64,000 nt of DNA from the NCBI GenBank assembly GCA_038501785.1, contig JBAMJR010000070.1, positions 3,812,501 through 3,876,500 on the forward strand. Direction: 5' to 3'. The DNA comes from Myoxocephalus aenaeus (Eukaryota > Chordata > Actinopteri > Perciformes > Cottidae). The notes under the pieces are model-generated. The model searched no databases and was not told the origin of the DNA. It saw nothing but the letters and a program-made list of their open reading frames with translations. Position numbers and translations under genes: made by a program. Each line of letters begins with the position of its first letter. Position 1 is the first letter of the stretch. Below, in pieces: positions 36,001-49,789 of the stretch.

Positions 36001-39000
36001 TTTAATGCGTGGCTGCAACCTCTAGTGCCGCACTCATTTGACTGATTGCTTCTCCGGCCGTTGTAATTACCAGATGTCTTCAGCCAGGGGCTTTGTATTT
36101 CACACAGGTGAGGGACAGACTTTGTCTCAATTAGCTTTCGGTTTTTATCTCCTCTCCCTTTCTCTACACCTCACACCTCAGTGGCGCCGACAAGGATGTT
36201 TGTACCTGCTGTACACAGCGGCACTATCGGCTCGATCCTTGGCATGACTTTGAAGATTAGTCACCGAACCGTGAAGAAGCTTTTGAAGTGTTGGGGGATT
36301 CTTTGAAGTTTTGCGATGCATTTTTTGTTTGCTTTTTCTCGTCAATGCATTACACAACGTTTCTGCTACCTTTTGAACATTTAGTCTGGCAATAAGAGGG
36401 AGGGGCGCAGTCACAGGCATCGACATAACATGATGGAGATTTGTATCATCAAAAGCCGTCTGAGGGGTGTTTCAAACCGATGTCTCCGGCATACGTAGGT
36501 CCCTTCACGCTCCGCCGTCAATGCTGTTTTCTGAGATAAGCATCTTCCTCTTTGGGAGAAAACTGTGGATACTTTCCCGTGTTAAATGTTCATATTTTAA
36601 GTCGCCCTGTTTAACCAACAAGTGGATTGAGAAACTATAATTGTGTGAAACGACTTACCCACGGCCCTGAATACCAATACTTCTAAGATGTTTATTCATG
36701 GTGATGAATGACTATAAACTCTGCTTCCATTTTTGCACTTGGCAGGCAACATTATTATGAAATGAAACTGACATTGGAAACGGCAAAGCAGGAAAAACCT
36801 GGCCATTGAAGCCTGATGGCCACGTAAAAGACAGCCATAGCCAAGTGTTTTCTTGGCCAACTCTGCATGTGTAGGCTGACTCTCCCTGGCTGCTTCCCTC
36901 GATACAAAATGAATGGATTTCCGGTCGCTTGATTGATGGTGTTGCTTGATGTGTGAGCGCGTGGTCGGTGCAGCTGCACTTCACCGCCAGCAGAAATACT
37001 ATGCACACACACACAAACCCGAGGAGGGAGAGAGGGGCAAGCGTCTTCCCGTGGAACTGTTTCAAACGACAGGCTTACGGGCAAAGGGCGGCTGCTGCTG
37101 GGCGAAGCCTCTCTGCCGACACACAGGTCATGGCAAGGCTACAGATGGCCGGCCAGCCCCTCTGTGCAACACCACCAGAGGAGAAGCTACGCCAAATATA
37201 TCGTCCCTATAACCTCTTGGACTCCAAAAGCAGAACACACACCATTCATTCGCATCGTCCACGATGGGAGCAAAGTGCACCGACTTTGAAAAATGTGCTT
37301 ATTTTGATGACGCCATACAGATAATATTCCCACTCTCCTGCATAATAACTCCATAAGCCGTGAATTTTAAGGTCATTTAAATTCCACTGAGCTGTTGCCA
37401 AGCCTTTGAAGCCCCCCCCCCAAAAAAATTGCCTGTCATCCTCTTACAATGCAGACTATTGAGCACAGTGCGGCTCACAGGGACGCCCATAAATAAGAGA
37501 TATCCTTCTGCAAACTGTTAATTGTGTGAGCGGAGGACAAGATTAAATGCAATGTCCCCTACTCTGACAAAACACGCTTTTTGGCGACATGACAGATTTA
37601 GATACTCAAGCCAGGACTGCAGTTTGTGTTTGCAGCACACTTTTTAAAAGTGTGGATTGATGCTCGTAACGAAGAGTTGGAGCTTTGTTTTACTTCTCCT
37701 GCAGAGTAGATGTTAATAAATGCTAATTTGCCCCCATTAAAAATTTGTCCCAGCTGCAGCTGCAACTTGGAGCGCTAATGATGACACATCCAGATTTAAT
37801 GAGGAGAGCAGAACGGTCAACGGCCAAATATATTAGACCTCTACTACATTTGAGCACATTTTAACTCGTTGGTGTCGGTTATGCCGTTGTACTTGTTTCA
37901 TTCGTTTGGATTTTAATGCAGTTTGCGGGTCAGCATTAGTTATACTGCAATTGCACCAGATTCATTTGCAGAATAGTCGTAGAAAGCGAGAGGCAAAAAT
38001 CAGGACAGCAGTGTCCCAATATGTCCAATTGTTTTGTCTTGTTAACATTTAATGAGACGCTTGTGTGTTGTTTCCACTGTATTGTTGGGTTTGCTATCAT
38101 TTCAATATTCTTTGATTTTTAAAGTGGCTATAATGAACATGTTCATATTAAGAACAGATCACATACTTGTATGTGGAGGTCTCCCGTCGTAATAAACCCA
38201 CAGAGTATCATCACCCGTCTCTATATAAGTTTATCTTAGTGTAGTTGATGATATTAATTTGTCAGTGAAAACTAAATGCGATTGCAGGTTTACAATGGAC
38301 GAACACAGACCAGTCCAGCCGGTACAGTCAGTTGCAATATATAGTTTTATACACACTGAATATTACATTTGTCCAAGATATTTTAGTCAGAACAACATGC
38401 AAAGTTTCCAAGTGTCCTACGGTTACTGGATTTATAGTTACTCTTATTATAATGAAACTGCTGGTATCGATGTGTATATAATAATGATACTGGAGATGAA
38501 TATGATCATATATCAGCCTGCAGGCCTTCAGGAAATAATTAACTGCTGTAAAGCTAAGTATTAGTTTTTAAAATGGAGCGTTAAAGTGAATGCAATAGGC
38601 ATGAAAGTTGAAGAAAATTGAGTTTGAGAGTGAATGTGCAGAGCTGGAAAGTTTGAAGGTTTATTCTCAGCATATTCCCAGGAGAGTGGGCTTCACCGTG
38701 CGCCGGTACTTTCCCATTTCTATTTTGTGATCCTTCATTTAGACTCCACCGCACCTCGGAGATAATCAGTTGCATTCAGAGCATCTGATAAGTGCATTAA
38801 ACATGAGGCATCGCTTGAGTAGCCAACAGTCGAGCAGTTAGACCCAGTGCCACCTGACCTTGAGTATTTTTAATTTGTTGTGTCTTGTACTAAACTGAAG
38901 GATTGCAACATGCAGTCCTCCATCACTGCTTTAGTGTTGCTACAAGACGGGTGTCTCATAAACATCCTGATTGTGTTTGGGAACAAAACAGCTGCTATTT

Positions 39001-42000
39001 GTCTGATTGCTCTTGGTGTGAAGATGAGGATATTTCACTGCACCGAGTAGAGAAAGCCTTTAAATATCCCGCGGAGCTATGTTTTATAGTGGAGGGGAAA
39101 CTTTCAAAACAATGTGTCATAAAACAGCCCGCTGCCATACTAACCCATCCAATTGGATTAAGAGAGATTGATCTATTCCGCGCTCAACAGCTCGATCTGT
39201 TTGACCGGATTAGTTTCAACTCTGTGCAGCTGTATGCTGCCATTGGAAGAAATGAAATCTTGTCATTGCGCTTGAAGTGTTCCCCTGTCCATCACAAACA
39301 GCGGACTCCCCCTGGCCAAAAATAAATTCCACTCGTATATCATCCCGTGTCTGCTGCGCCCCGGCAGACACACGTTTCCTCCCACCTCCTTTTCCCCATT
39401 TCCCCACTGCAGGTGAACGAGGGCCAACTGGCTTCATTTGCATCGTAGCTAATTGTATCTTTGCTCCGGGCTTTCTGATAGTTAATTTATTTTCTGAAAG
39501 GTTGGGGCTGCAAAGCGTATAAACACTATTTGTAGTGGAATTAGGTTTGCTGCAGGTGTAAGAGGAGGCTGGGAAAGAGTGATAAAATGTATACGGTACA
39601 TACGGTATAGTCTTTCTCCCCAGACCCTATATTAAACCACTCAAGTAAGAGTATTCTCAAAAATATTTTGTACCTTTTTGATTTTTAAATGTAGTATATT
39701 AGTTAAGTTATTAAAAGTTAAAGTGTCAATAGCAGTTAAAAAACTAAAGCTTGGGATTCTTCATGTGTTTACCCTTTTTGGAATATCGTCCTACCAGTAT
39801 ATATAAATATTACAGGTTAGTAATTAAAGATAAGTCCATGATACATGCAGAGGCCTACTGGACAAGCTGTGAGCCTTAAATATTATAATATGGCATGTAT
39901 TGCCGTATTATATGACATGCTGTAAAAACAACTCAGACAGATCATCACGATACAAAGGTACCGTATCACGGTACTTTCCTTGTTCACAGAAACGCTAGCA
40001 TGTATTTTCCTCATGAGAGATAATAGCTCCTTTCTCTGTAGTTTCTTTAGCTGCCAAATGCTCCAATGTGTTACTAAACTGTGTCAGTCTGCCATTTGGT
40101 GCTGGGCAGGTAGCACACAGTGTGTTTATCTGATTTTTTTTAATGCTGAACAAACTGCCTGCTGCAGCTGGAAATGAGTCAGTTCAAGCTCCTCCATTAA
40201 CATTACGAAATTACCTTTATTATCCAAAAGAGTAAATTGCATAAACGGATAAAAGGTAGATACAGGCAATCAATACAAGGAATGATGAAAAGCTCTCTGC
40301 TGTCCTCCCACTGTGGTGTACCCACTGTATATTCTTCTAAAACGAGCATGGAAGAGGATTATTCAGGACCTTTCAGCTTGGGTTCTAAGACTGATGGTAG
40401 AATACAAAAGCACACAACCCATGATGTCGCCTCACATTATTATAGTTTTAACACTTAACCCAAGAGATGTTCCTGTTTTTTGTTCTGTGTTGCTCTGAAA
40501 AAATAGAATCCCTCAGCTTGATAGTTGTAAATAGTGATGCTGTGTAAATGTCCCAATCACTGTAAGTCATATATGCGTTTACAGCGCTTCAAGCGCCCTT
40601 GGCAGGCAGGATCAGAGTTGTTTCGCTTCCTTTTATAGACCCTCTTTGCTGTAGCTGTCTACTTACTGAGTTGAATTCCAAACCCAACACTTTATACCTT
40701 GACTCATGAAGCCAAAGGGCAGCTGATTGAAAATGTGGAGGGAAAATTAGGTTTATCTCTCTCTATCTTGAAGATCAAACTCGTTTTTCCAGCCGCAGGT
40801 AGAGTCGTGGATATGGCATTTAATCGTTCACTTTCCGGGTCATATTGAATCAAATTTCATTCCCCTTCAAATCGGACAAAATGCTGTGGTTGCAGTTTGT
40901 CTTTGGGGCCAGAATAGCTTCGTCCTCGTTCAGAAAAGTGAATTTATGGCTGGTCGCACCACAGAAATGCTCTCCAGCCTACAATACAAATAGCCGCATT
41001 GATTTACAAATTGAGGGAATCTATTTTCTCGCTTGTTGCCATTGCTTTCACCAGCAGAGAGACACATTTTAAGACAAGATATAAATGGAAGGAGTCCATG
41101 AAGCAATTATTCCACTTCTGCAGTACATGGCAGCAGCAGCACTGGAAAAGGTGTATCAGGCTATATACCTTTCTCTGTTCTGTCTCACTGAGCAGCTTCT
41201 CCAGCCTTCCCTCAGTCCGTCGAGCTGCCTTGGCAACAATCAGAGCGGAGTGGCTGAGGCATGGCGAAGAGAAATGTACAGTGGTGGAGTGGTAGGAAAT
41301 TACAAAAGGAATCAATTCAATGAGTTCCCTCCCTCCATGGAAAAAAAAAAAAATATCTATAAATCAGGCAGGTGGCCGGAGCCAAACAACAAGGTTTAAA
41401 GAGCCTGTCTACCAAGACGCACTGCGTTACCGAGCAAAATACAACTCCGGAATATGGCTTCTTCTCTACTAAATCATGTCTTTTTTCACTCAACCGCTTC
41501 CCCAAGTGCAGTGCTGTCAAAGCCCTGACCTTGGTGGTTTTCCCCGGTGACCTTATCTATATTTCTCTATCAATGGGATGAGAATGCTATGCTTTATTTT
41601 TTACATTATACCGTATTAAAGCCAAGGCATGCGAGGATTTTCAGCAATGCAACAAGAGCAAAGTGCTTCATTCCAAAAGGAGACATCCACCTTTTGAAAA
41701 ATGTGACACCTATTCTGACAGGACCACATTGGCATGAAAGAGAAAATGAAGACTTAACTGTCTCCTGCTCTTTACTGACAAAAAGGCAGCGCTGTAGAAG
41801 CTGTAATCATTTTTAAAGAGCGGTGCTTTGAACACCAGGTCATCATTTTCTCTCTAAAAGCCGTTTCTAGACGGAATTTCTGGGCTGAAGCTCTTCTTTG
41901 TGCTTTTTTTTGATAAAAAACTTCAAGTCATCGGAACAATTATTTTGCCAATTACACTCCCGATGCCTCTCACTTCCTGTGTAGTTTTCCCATGTTTCTC

Positions 42001-44690
42001 CTCACGACGCTATCACCTCATAGGATGAGAAGCTTAATGGAGGTTGTAAATAAACTAAACGACAAGGTCAGCAGGAAAACCACTGATGGAATAAATTAGT
42101 GTCCTGCGCTAAAGAAAACAACAGAAGACAACATGAAATATAACGGTAAGGAGTGGTAAAAGGGCTCCGTGACCGCTGCCCACTCCTGATTTATCTGAGG
42201 AGAGAGGCAATCTAACGCTTCTCCACTGATTTGTCACGTCCCCTGACCTGTCCACGGACATCAATATGGGATGGGTGTCAGACCGTGGGCTAAAACTACC
42301 GTTAGCTGGCCGCCGCGGCGCTCATTTGAGTTAGCACACATATGTGTGTGTGCTGCCGCCAGATTAATTTCCAGTATGCGCCGCTGATAAATGTCAAGGC
42401 TACTTGAGAGATGGGGAGCGGCGGTTTTATTCCCACACACACCCACGTGCAGAAACAACACAATGCAGCACTGTAAACAGCGAAATTGTAACACACACTC
42501 GTGGTGGATGAGGGATAGTCAAGCGTGGAAGCAATATACTGTATGTGATGTAATGCTAAAAACATGTGCTGCCAAGTGAAATAATGTCTGTTTATCCATG
42601 AATGAGCAGCCGGATGTCTAGCATGATCTCAGTCTCAGGTGTAATGGACGCCTGACAGGAAAATCTCTCTCTGCGAATCACATGACTGCTCTCGCATTTC
42701 CTGGATGACTGGTCATTTTCCTCATCATCTACTGTCGGTACGGAGAGGGCGACCTTACGGTGGAATGTAACCATCGCTCCAGTTTGTGAATCGCATCATT
42801 CTCAACATAATCTCATGCCCCGCTATAATTAGCTGAATAAACCCATCATAGCGTAGAGACATCACAATACAACTACATTGTGTAATCGTGAAGGAAAAGA
42901 GGCCACACAGTGTCAGGCAGAGAGGCTCGGCTCTGAGGCTCTGCAGCCTCTTGCAATGGAACAAGGGTAAAAAGAAAAGACTGCTTGTGACACAATGTGT
43001 GCGGTGTGTGTGTGTGTGAGTGTGTGTCCATGCAATATTCCAACAACATCAGTGTTACCTTGGTAACTAATCCCATTTACTGAGGATTGGATCCATTATT
43101 CAGGTTCTTCCTCTCAGAGCTGAATAGTTGTTATCACGGTGTGTCAGGGACAGAGACTCAGAGGAGGCAAATATTGAATATTCAGTGTTTTCTTCACAAT
43201 ATTGCACAATATTCAATGCACAAAGTGTAATCCATTTTGCAATATACACTGTTATAATCCCTGCTATAAAAACAAAATTATCTGAGTGCATAAAAAAGAA
43301 TATCAATAGGAAATATGTAGGATCTATTCACGTATCCATATTCTTTATGCTGGCATTAAATATAAAACATGAATTGTTCAACAGTGCATCCTTTCCTTGG
43401 GGGTTATAATGTCCCTGTTTCTGCAGCCAATCATCTTTCATAAAAACATCCAGGTGAAGAAAAAGGTCACTTAGAAATAATTGCAAGGGAGGCCTACAAA
43501 AGCCGACGGTAATGTGCGCCGATAACTTGACGGCACAAAAAAAGTCTGAATAAAACTGTAACATGAATTACAGCCTCCGCATTCTGTGATCAGTGAGATG
43601 GCACACAAAGCATTAGGGGTGCAACAATATGGGTATTGAGATAGCAACGCGTTCCCACTGACAGCTACTGTATTTGGTTTCTCACAAAGCAAACAACATT
43701 CATATATTGTTGCTCCTTCTAATTCTCCCACTCAGCCATCCAGTGGTAGCATTTCACCCATGAAAACAATGTCGCTTAGGTAAGCAGTTGACTGGCCAAT
43801 GACCTTGCATAATAATGCAAGAAGGTAAACCTTCATCAACAAAAGCCTTCAACAAAAAAGTGTCTGTTTACAATACATTTATTTAGATTCCAACAAATTG
43901 ATGTATTGATTTTGTGTTTTATGAAGCCCCAAAGTGTTCACTATTAAATACATAAATAAGACATTGTGAAGTAAATCATTACCTGAATAGATAGAGTAAA
44001 ATGAAACCTATGAATAAGACAGTACATTCTGAATTAATCAAATTAAAACTTTGCTCATTTACATATTAACATAGTTCTTGTGTATTTGATTATATAATTC
44101 AATTTCAATACAATTCTATACAGTAATTTCAGTTTTGATCAATTTATTTCTATTTATATCATAACGCTTCTTTTCAGCCAATTAAATCCCCTCAGCCTCT
44201 GTATGCCGGTTAGCTAACTAGCTACCTGCATTCGGCAAACACTTCTTTGCTTTTCAGTCGTGTGATTTCTCTCTGAAACATCTTTGAAATCAAAACACTG
44301 CCAAGTAGCCTTGGTAGCTTGTGAAGCCTTGTAAAGTTAATTTCAAAGAAGAGAAGTGTGTAGTATGTGTATTGTGTTTTTTGTCTTCGCTTAAGGTGAG
44401 TTCAAAGTGAAGAGCAGATGTTAATGGCAGCAGTTAAGTTAATTAGTGTCAATGTTGAAACATTCACTGTTTCTCTGTGGTTTCTCCAACCAGCAGGAGT
44501 TAGCTAGTAAGCTAGCGGGCGGTTGGTAGGCCTGGTGGGATGCTGGGGCCATGAAAATGATACAAATACACAATTTAGGGTTCCAGTTTAGTAGGTCAGT
44601 CATATATTTTAAAATATATATATCAATGTATTTCCTAATGTCTTATTTAATGATAAACTTTGGGGTTTTATAGTGTTTAGCAGTGTTAGC
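33060..44690. other. Largest repeat-poor stretch, no gene recognised
   Basis: Over 11 kb has few identifiable transposons or microsatellites apart from a short AT run at 34329-34343, a C9/A7 run at 37412-37427 and A13 at 41340-41352. Open frames of up to 140 codons occur but share no domain and lack supporting splice structure. Low repeat content beside a neuronal-type gene is compatible with conserved regulatory elements, but conservation cannot be judged from one sequence. Confidence 0.45.
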
Positions 44691-44726
44691 TGGAGTTAGC
44701 CTGCCCCAAAACTCTAAAGCTATGTC

Positions 44727-44763
44727 CTCCCCTCCCCCTCCCCCCACTCTGTCTGTGTCCCAG
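44727..44763 (+). promoter_or_regulatory. 3' splice acceptor with long polypyrimidine tract
   Basis: A tract of C and T (cctccccctccccccactct, then gtctgtgtcc) ends in CAG at 44761-44763, directly before gagggcaactgg. It is a textbook vertebrate acceptor and sets the start of the coding exon at 44764. Confidence 0.85.
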
Positions 44764-44781
44764 GAGGGCAACTGGAAGAGA

Positions 44782-45037
44782 ATGACTGGTAAACTCCAGA
44801 CCAGCAACGTGACCAACAAGAATGACCCGCGCTCCCTAAACTCCAGAGTCTTTATCGGCAACCTCAACACAACCATCGTCAAGAAGACCGACATAGAGGT
44901 CATCTTCGCCAAGTACGGCAAGATAGTGGGTTGCTCTGTGCACAAAGGTTACGCCTTCGTACAGTACTTGAACGAGAGGAACGCCCGAGCAGCCGTGTCC
45001 GGAGAAAATGTCCGTATCATCGCTGGACAGCCTCTTG
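44782..45037 (+). CDS. ralyl: RALYL-like RNA-binding protein, first coding exon (RRM), partial
   Basis: This exon (44764-45037) encodes the N-terminal 85 residues of an hnRNP C/RALY-family protein, nuclear proteins that bind RNA through a single RRM and act in pre-mRNA metabolism. The start MTGKLQTSNVTNKNDP precedes the RRM. RNP2 is VFIGNL at residues 23-28 and RNP1 is KGYAFVQY at residues 55-62. The segment ends with RIIAGQPL and a split codon (phase 1) before GTGAGT at 45038. The MTGK start, HKGYAF and RIIAGQPL favour RALYL over HNRNPC or RALY, though NERNARAAV and DPRS recall HNRNPC. ATG 44782 has A at -3. The upstream frame from 44683 crosses the acceptor and is intronic. The remaining exons, expected to encode the C-terminal coiled-coil region, were not found up to 64000. 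No stop or frameshift interrupts the exon, so it looks functional. Confidence 0.92.
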
Positions 45038-45059
45038 GTGAGTCTTTTCTCTTTTTCAC

Positions 45060-48000
45060 TCCAATGTTCTGCATTGTTTGCATTGCAGATGCAATGAGAA
45101 ACTCGCGAAAGGCCAGCGAGATACAGTTTGTACGTCACTTTACCAGAAAACTTTCCCCTTGAATTACAGAACGTTTCGTTAGAGCCTGTTCTTTGCTAGA
45201 GGAATGGATTGCCTCTCTCGGGAACACAAAATGTCTCTCAGACTTTTAGTTTAGAATCTCCCTGGGCTCCTAAATGCTGGAGTGTCTGTTTTTGTTGTCA
45301 CGCTGTTTTTGGAGAAAAATCCCTGCTGAATCCGTTAAATGATCCACTGGTGAATGTAAGCACAGTTTGATTTCAACATTTACCAGGCAGAAGCATGCAC
45401 AAAGTATGTCAAAGTTCTTGAGACACGCGTCTTAGAGCAGCCGCTGTTAAGTGGCAAGGGATGCGGAACAATACGCTGTGCAAGCATCGATTTTTCTATT
45501 GTGCATGCACTTTATAATGGGTTTTCTTTTGGATATGTTGGCTGTGAAATGTCTTTTATTCACATTAGTTTGTCTGTGAGGAGCATTGTCTTGAGCTTTA
45601 TCTTGTTAAACCATCTTTGTGAAGCCTGGGGATGAATTGCAAAGATGCAGCAGAGCTAATTCCTAGACACTACTGCTTTAAAACATGATTTTTTTTTTTA
45701 AATAATCACGACTGGATAAAACTGCAGGCAGCCAACAGACCTTTTGATTTAAGTATTTGAAATGTGTTTGGTGTTTCAACGAGGGAACCTGAGGTTCAGA
45801 GTGCAAAGAGTGCACCACTGCCTGTCAGTGTGTAGCGCAGTTAAAAATATCAGCAGGAAACGATCAAAGGGAGCAGTGCATGATGGAAGTAAAGAGTGGA
45901 ACTGGAAAGAATTATTATGTGACTGTGGAATATGAACCGAGTGGGTAGTTGGCATTTAGGCTCTGACTTTGTAACTCCCCACAGTGATGCACCAAGCTCA
46001 CCCAGCAGAGTGATAATAACTCCCCCCTGAAGGGAATTTAGATTCAGAACTCACAAGGGGACCCTTGTGTGGAGGTGTGGCACATGTTTGGTGTTTCAGC
46101 CGGGGACATCGGTGATGAGAAACCCCTCGTTTCCACAAAGCTCTGTGTATGCAAGTCAATTGAAGTCCATTCATTATGGAAAATTCAATGATCTCAGATG
46201 TGGTTGCGAAACTCCTTAATAATAGTTAATTGATGAACGTAAAACTGGCTACACACCTGACAGTCCAACTTTCTACTTATTTGTCTCCATGCATTAATGG
46301 TCTTGTTTTTGTCTCGATAATGCTCCATATATACATTCCATAAGACTGGATGGCAAAAATCCATTTATGTGTTGACTTTTCTTACCATCCATAACCATAT
46401 ACTATAAAAATTGAGGCTTAAAGACTGCAAGGGTGCGAGTATATTACAGAAATAAAACTTTTTTCGATCAAAAGGGCAGATGGAAGATTAATTGGCTGCT
46501 TTCACCACTCTAGCTTGGTTCATTTCATCCGACTGCACGTCGTTATTATGAATGATAACAGGTCGAGAAAGGACTGTCCAAAAGTCCCTTTGAGCGCTCC
46601 CAGATAACTGGTGTGAACATCGGGGATATGAGCACGAGGCGTCTTGTACAGTAATGATTGTGGGATTGCTGTCGCACACTTTGAAATGGTCCTAATGAAC
46701 TGACAAAGAACACGGCCTGCACAGCTGCTTTGACATCTTTTTAACCTATTAATCAGGGGAAAAACCTGTGCTGATGTGTAAAGGATTTAGTAGTGATGAT
46801 AACAACTTCCCCTCTCCCGGTGGAGACTTTGTCAGTCCGATCTCAGGGAGGCTAGAGTGTTGCATCAGCTGTGGTTTGGGTATGACGATGGTGCCTTTGT
46901 GTCCACTGGCTTGAAGATGCGCAGCCTAACCGCTCATACACTCTGCCTCTCCATTAAACCGTATCCTCAGGGTGGATTCTGGGGGTTAGGGTTGCAAGTT
47001 AAAGAAGAAAACTTTTTTGCAAGATAATAAACACAACTGAGGTAACTGGTTCAAGGGCATTACCCACTGAAAACAATATTCCCCAGACTGTTAACTCCTG
47101 TGTTAATGAATGTTGGCTAATATGCAGGGGGAAAAAAATGAATATTCAAAGAGAGAAAATACAGATCTCATTTAAAGGTTGTTGTGTCTCCTCTCCATCA
47201 AAAAGACAGATTATCGGTCTGCCTTTTCTTTCCAGACTGCATTTATCAACCTAAACATCAAAACAATAATCTGACTCGACTGTACGAGCCTCTTCTAAAA
47301 ATCCATCTGGCTGCTGAGAGACCTATTCTTCATTTGCTGTCCCATTGTAAAGATGATGGCTGTTCTATGAAGGCCTGTCTGGTATGACAGGTATGAAATG
47401 TAACCTTTCCACAACAAACAAATCGGATGCCAAGACGCGACTTTCTGATCTGATATCGCTGCAACAATGGATGAAGGATGGAAAAGACAAGAATCAACAG
47501 CGAGAAACAGAGAGCTCTGTTTGCTTGATTAATGGTGGTTAATGTTGTCTTCGCTTCTTTCATTAGTTTCATATTTGGCAATAAGAATGTTAGCAGAAAA
47601 ACACATCAGTTATTAAAACAAAGGACCATCGCCAGTCAGGGTAGAAAGCCATCACTGAGCTCTCTGCTCTTTCCATAATCAGTGTCAGTGAGTTATTTTG
47701 TTACTTTTCTGCAAATCATTTGACTCCCTTCACGTTTGATTGCTTGCTTTTGGTTGAGAAAGCAACTGTCCTCGCAGCAATGCAACCCTGTCCTCCTTGT
47801 TATAGCACTCAATCTGCAAGTCGTGTGGCGGGAGTATGATTGCGAGATGCATCCTTAATTGACAATTAAGAGACACTCTCAGTCTCAACCTCTCAAGGTG
47901 ATGCTTTTCATATTAGCATGGCGGAGGAATGTATCGGCCACGTCGTGATTTGTAGTCGATGAATGACCTTCTGCAAATGATCTGTCTTCCTGTTGGAGAA

Positions 48001-48080
48001 CGTTTCAATAAAGGGATGTTTTAAGTTGAGATCACATCTGCAGGTGAGCATATATTGTGAGTGAACTGCATTCAGATATG
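45060..48080. other. Intronic, nothing recognisable
   Basis: Unique-looking sequence with short random frames and no clear transposon or microsatellite. Confidence 0.5.
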
Positions 48081-48084
48081 TTAG

Positions 48085-48124
48085 GTGTGTATGTGTGTGT
48101 GTGTGTGCGTGTGTGTGTGTGTGT
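48085..48124. repeat. Interrupted (GT)n microsatellite
   Basis: Roughly 20 GT units with single interruptions (gtatgt, gcgt). Confidence 0.95.
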
Positions 48125-48129
48125 TACAA

Positions 48130-49440
48130 CCACCGTGAGATCACCCACAGCCCACATAAAGAGAAGCAGAGCATGTTCTCGTGGAGGCAGTGGTCACTGC
48201 TCAAGAGGTCAGTGGAATAATCACATCATACTACGACTGCACAGATCCACCTCAGCTGCTCCGACGCACCGGTGATGACTAAGCTCTGCACTCGATGACA
48301 CAAGCGTCAAGGGTCATAGCCTGCCGCCGCCACAGAAGATAGGACTGTCACTATGTGTGTGTGCGTCTGAGAGTATGGATGAAAAACAGCTGATGAACAA
48401 ATGCAAACATTATATTATAGCACAGCTGGCAGCGGCTTCCTCCTCCCGCCCTCCGCTCAGTGAAAAAAAAGTGGATGCTCCATTACCCTATCTATGGATA
48501 GTGATTCGCAAGATCACATCGAGGATTGTGAGCACAGCAATCATTACTAAATAGCAGTGCGTGCAGTGCTATTCTGGATGGCAGTGTCTCTACGCAATTC
48601 AGAGTTACGAGCATGAAGAAATTCCTCTAAAAGCCCTCCGCATGAACACCTCCATCTTCCTGTATGGGGCTGAAACACTCAAAGCCAGACGGCGTCGCAA
48701 TTAATTAGATTAAGCACACGACTCTTTCGAAAACAGGCAGCTGAAATCAAGCAATCTGATTGGTTCCACTGCTTCAACGTCTATTTCCTTTTGTGCTCTT
48801 AAGATCACCCCCCCATCGGAAGAAAAGGGATTAATATGTGGTCATGGTTGCTTAGTAAAAGGGTCACTTCCGCCAACATTTAACCGCTAACGAACCGCTC
48901 AAAAATGTTAATTTAGAGGGGAAATAATCCACCAGTTTGAACACATGCAGCTCATTGTAAGGAGGAGGTTCAACAATGTTGTCCAGAGTATGCAAGCAGG
49001 CAGGGACACAGCAGACAGACACTGACCAGATCTGAGGGCCTTGACACGAGAGATGTTAGGTTAGATTAGGCTAGATTAGAATATAAGTGAAACTTCTCTC
49101 CAGGGCTAACCGAGAGAACATCCTCGCAACACACCTCCACCGAACAACAAAGAGCCGCTGTTAAAGTCATCCTACTGATGTGGAACAGTTTTTTCGTGGT
49201 TGCACAATAAGTGGCCACATACAAATATTGTAAATAAATCGAATCATGAAATCAATATATATTTGAGTCATTCGTTTATTTTTCCAGGATTTTCCCGGAG
49301 ATGTTTCGCCATCATCCGGTGATAGTTCATACAGAGATGTTTGTTTGTCAGTTATTCTGGCTGATAAGACCTCTGCTCATGTTGGTGAAGCTCACAATAA
49401 ATAAGTAGCGCAGTCATCTGAGGTCAGCTGCTCTGTTGGT
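48130..49440. other. Intronic, nothing recognisable
   Basis: No gene or repeat identified apart from an A-run near 48462-48469. Confidence 0.5.
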
Positions 49441-49471
49441 GCTACTCGAAGCGCTTCACACTTAACATTCA

Positions 49472-49473
<2 letters not shown>

Positions 49474-49521
<48 letters not shown>
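49474..49521. repeat. (AC)n microsatellite inside the SINE
   Basis: About 24 uninterrupted AC units between cattcactc and attcatacactg. Confidence 0.97.
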
Positions 49522-49522
<1 letters not shown>

Positions 49523-49594
49523 TCATACACTGAAGGCAGAGGCTGCCCTATGAGATGCCAACCTGCCCATCGGCGTCCTATCTGAATGCTAGTT

Positions 49595-49596
<2 letters not shown>

Positions 49597-49644
<48 letters not shown>
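49597..49644. repeat. Second (CA)n microsatellite inside the SINE
   Basis: About 24 CA units between gctagttct and tacagatgg, nearly the same length as the first array. Confidence 0.97.
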
Positions 49645-49648
<4 letters not shown>

Positions 49649-49789
49649 GATGGTAAAGCCTTTGGGAGAAACTCCGGGTTCAGTATCTTGCCCAACGACA
49701 CTTCGGCAAGCTGACTGGAGGAGCCGGGGATTGAACCGCCGATCTCCCGATTAGTGGAGGACCTCCCGAGCCACGGCCGCCCCCCCCCG

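Larger units (their letters stand above)
49448..49787 (-). mobile_element. tRNA-derived SINE (common teleost type) with two CA expansions
   Basis: Read on the - strand, the head has an RNA polymerase III A-box-like TGGCTCGGGAGG (49762-49773) and a B box GGTTCAATCCCC (49726-49737), followed by the body words gaagtgtcgttgggcaagat and tgggcaggttggcatctca. The far end near 49451 reads gcgcttc on the + strand, the usual 3' region of this family. Two long CA arrays lie inside the body. The tRNA-like head is diverged and is not a functional tRNA gene. Confidence 0.8.

Noticed and set aside
38903..39325. 140-codon + strand frame
   Set aside because: No family resemblance and ordinary intronic composition. 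A frame of this length can occur by chance in 64 kb read six ways.
44683..44781. Upstream extension of the RRM reading frame from the ATG at 44683
   Set aside because: The extension crosses a polypyrimidine tract and CAG acceptor, and the family N-terminus begins at the MTGK methionine at 44782.
45038..45162. Continuation of the RRM frame past 45037
   Set aside because: It reads through a GTGAGT donor into sequence unlike the family, which is intron.
49722..49785. Possible tRNA gene on the - strand
   Set aside because: Box A and box B resemble a tRNA, but no cloverleaf with proper arms is visible and the body matches a SINE.
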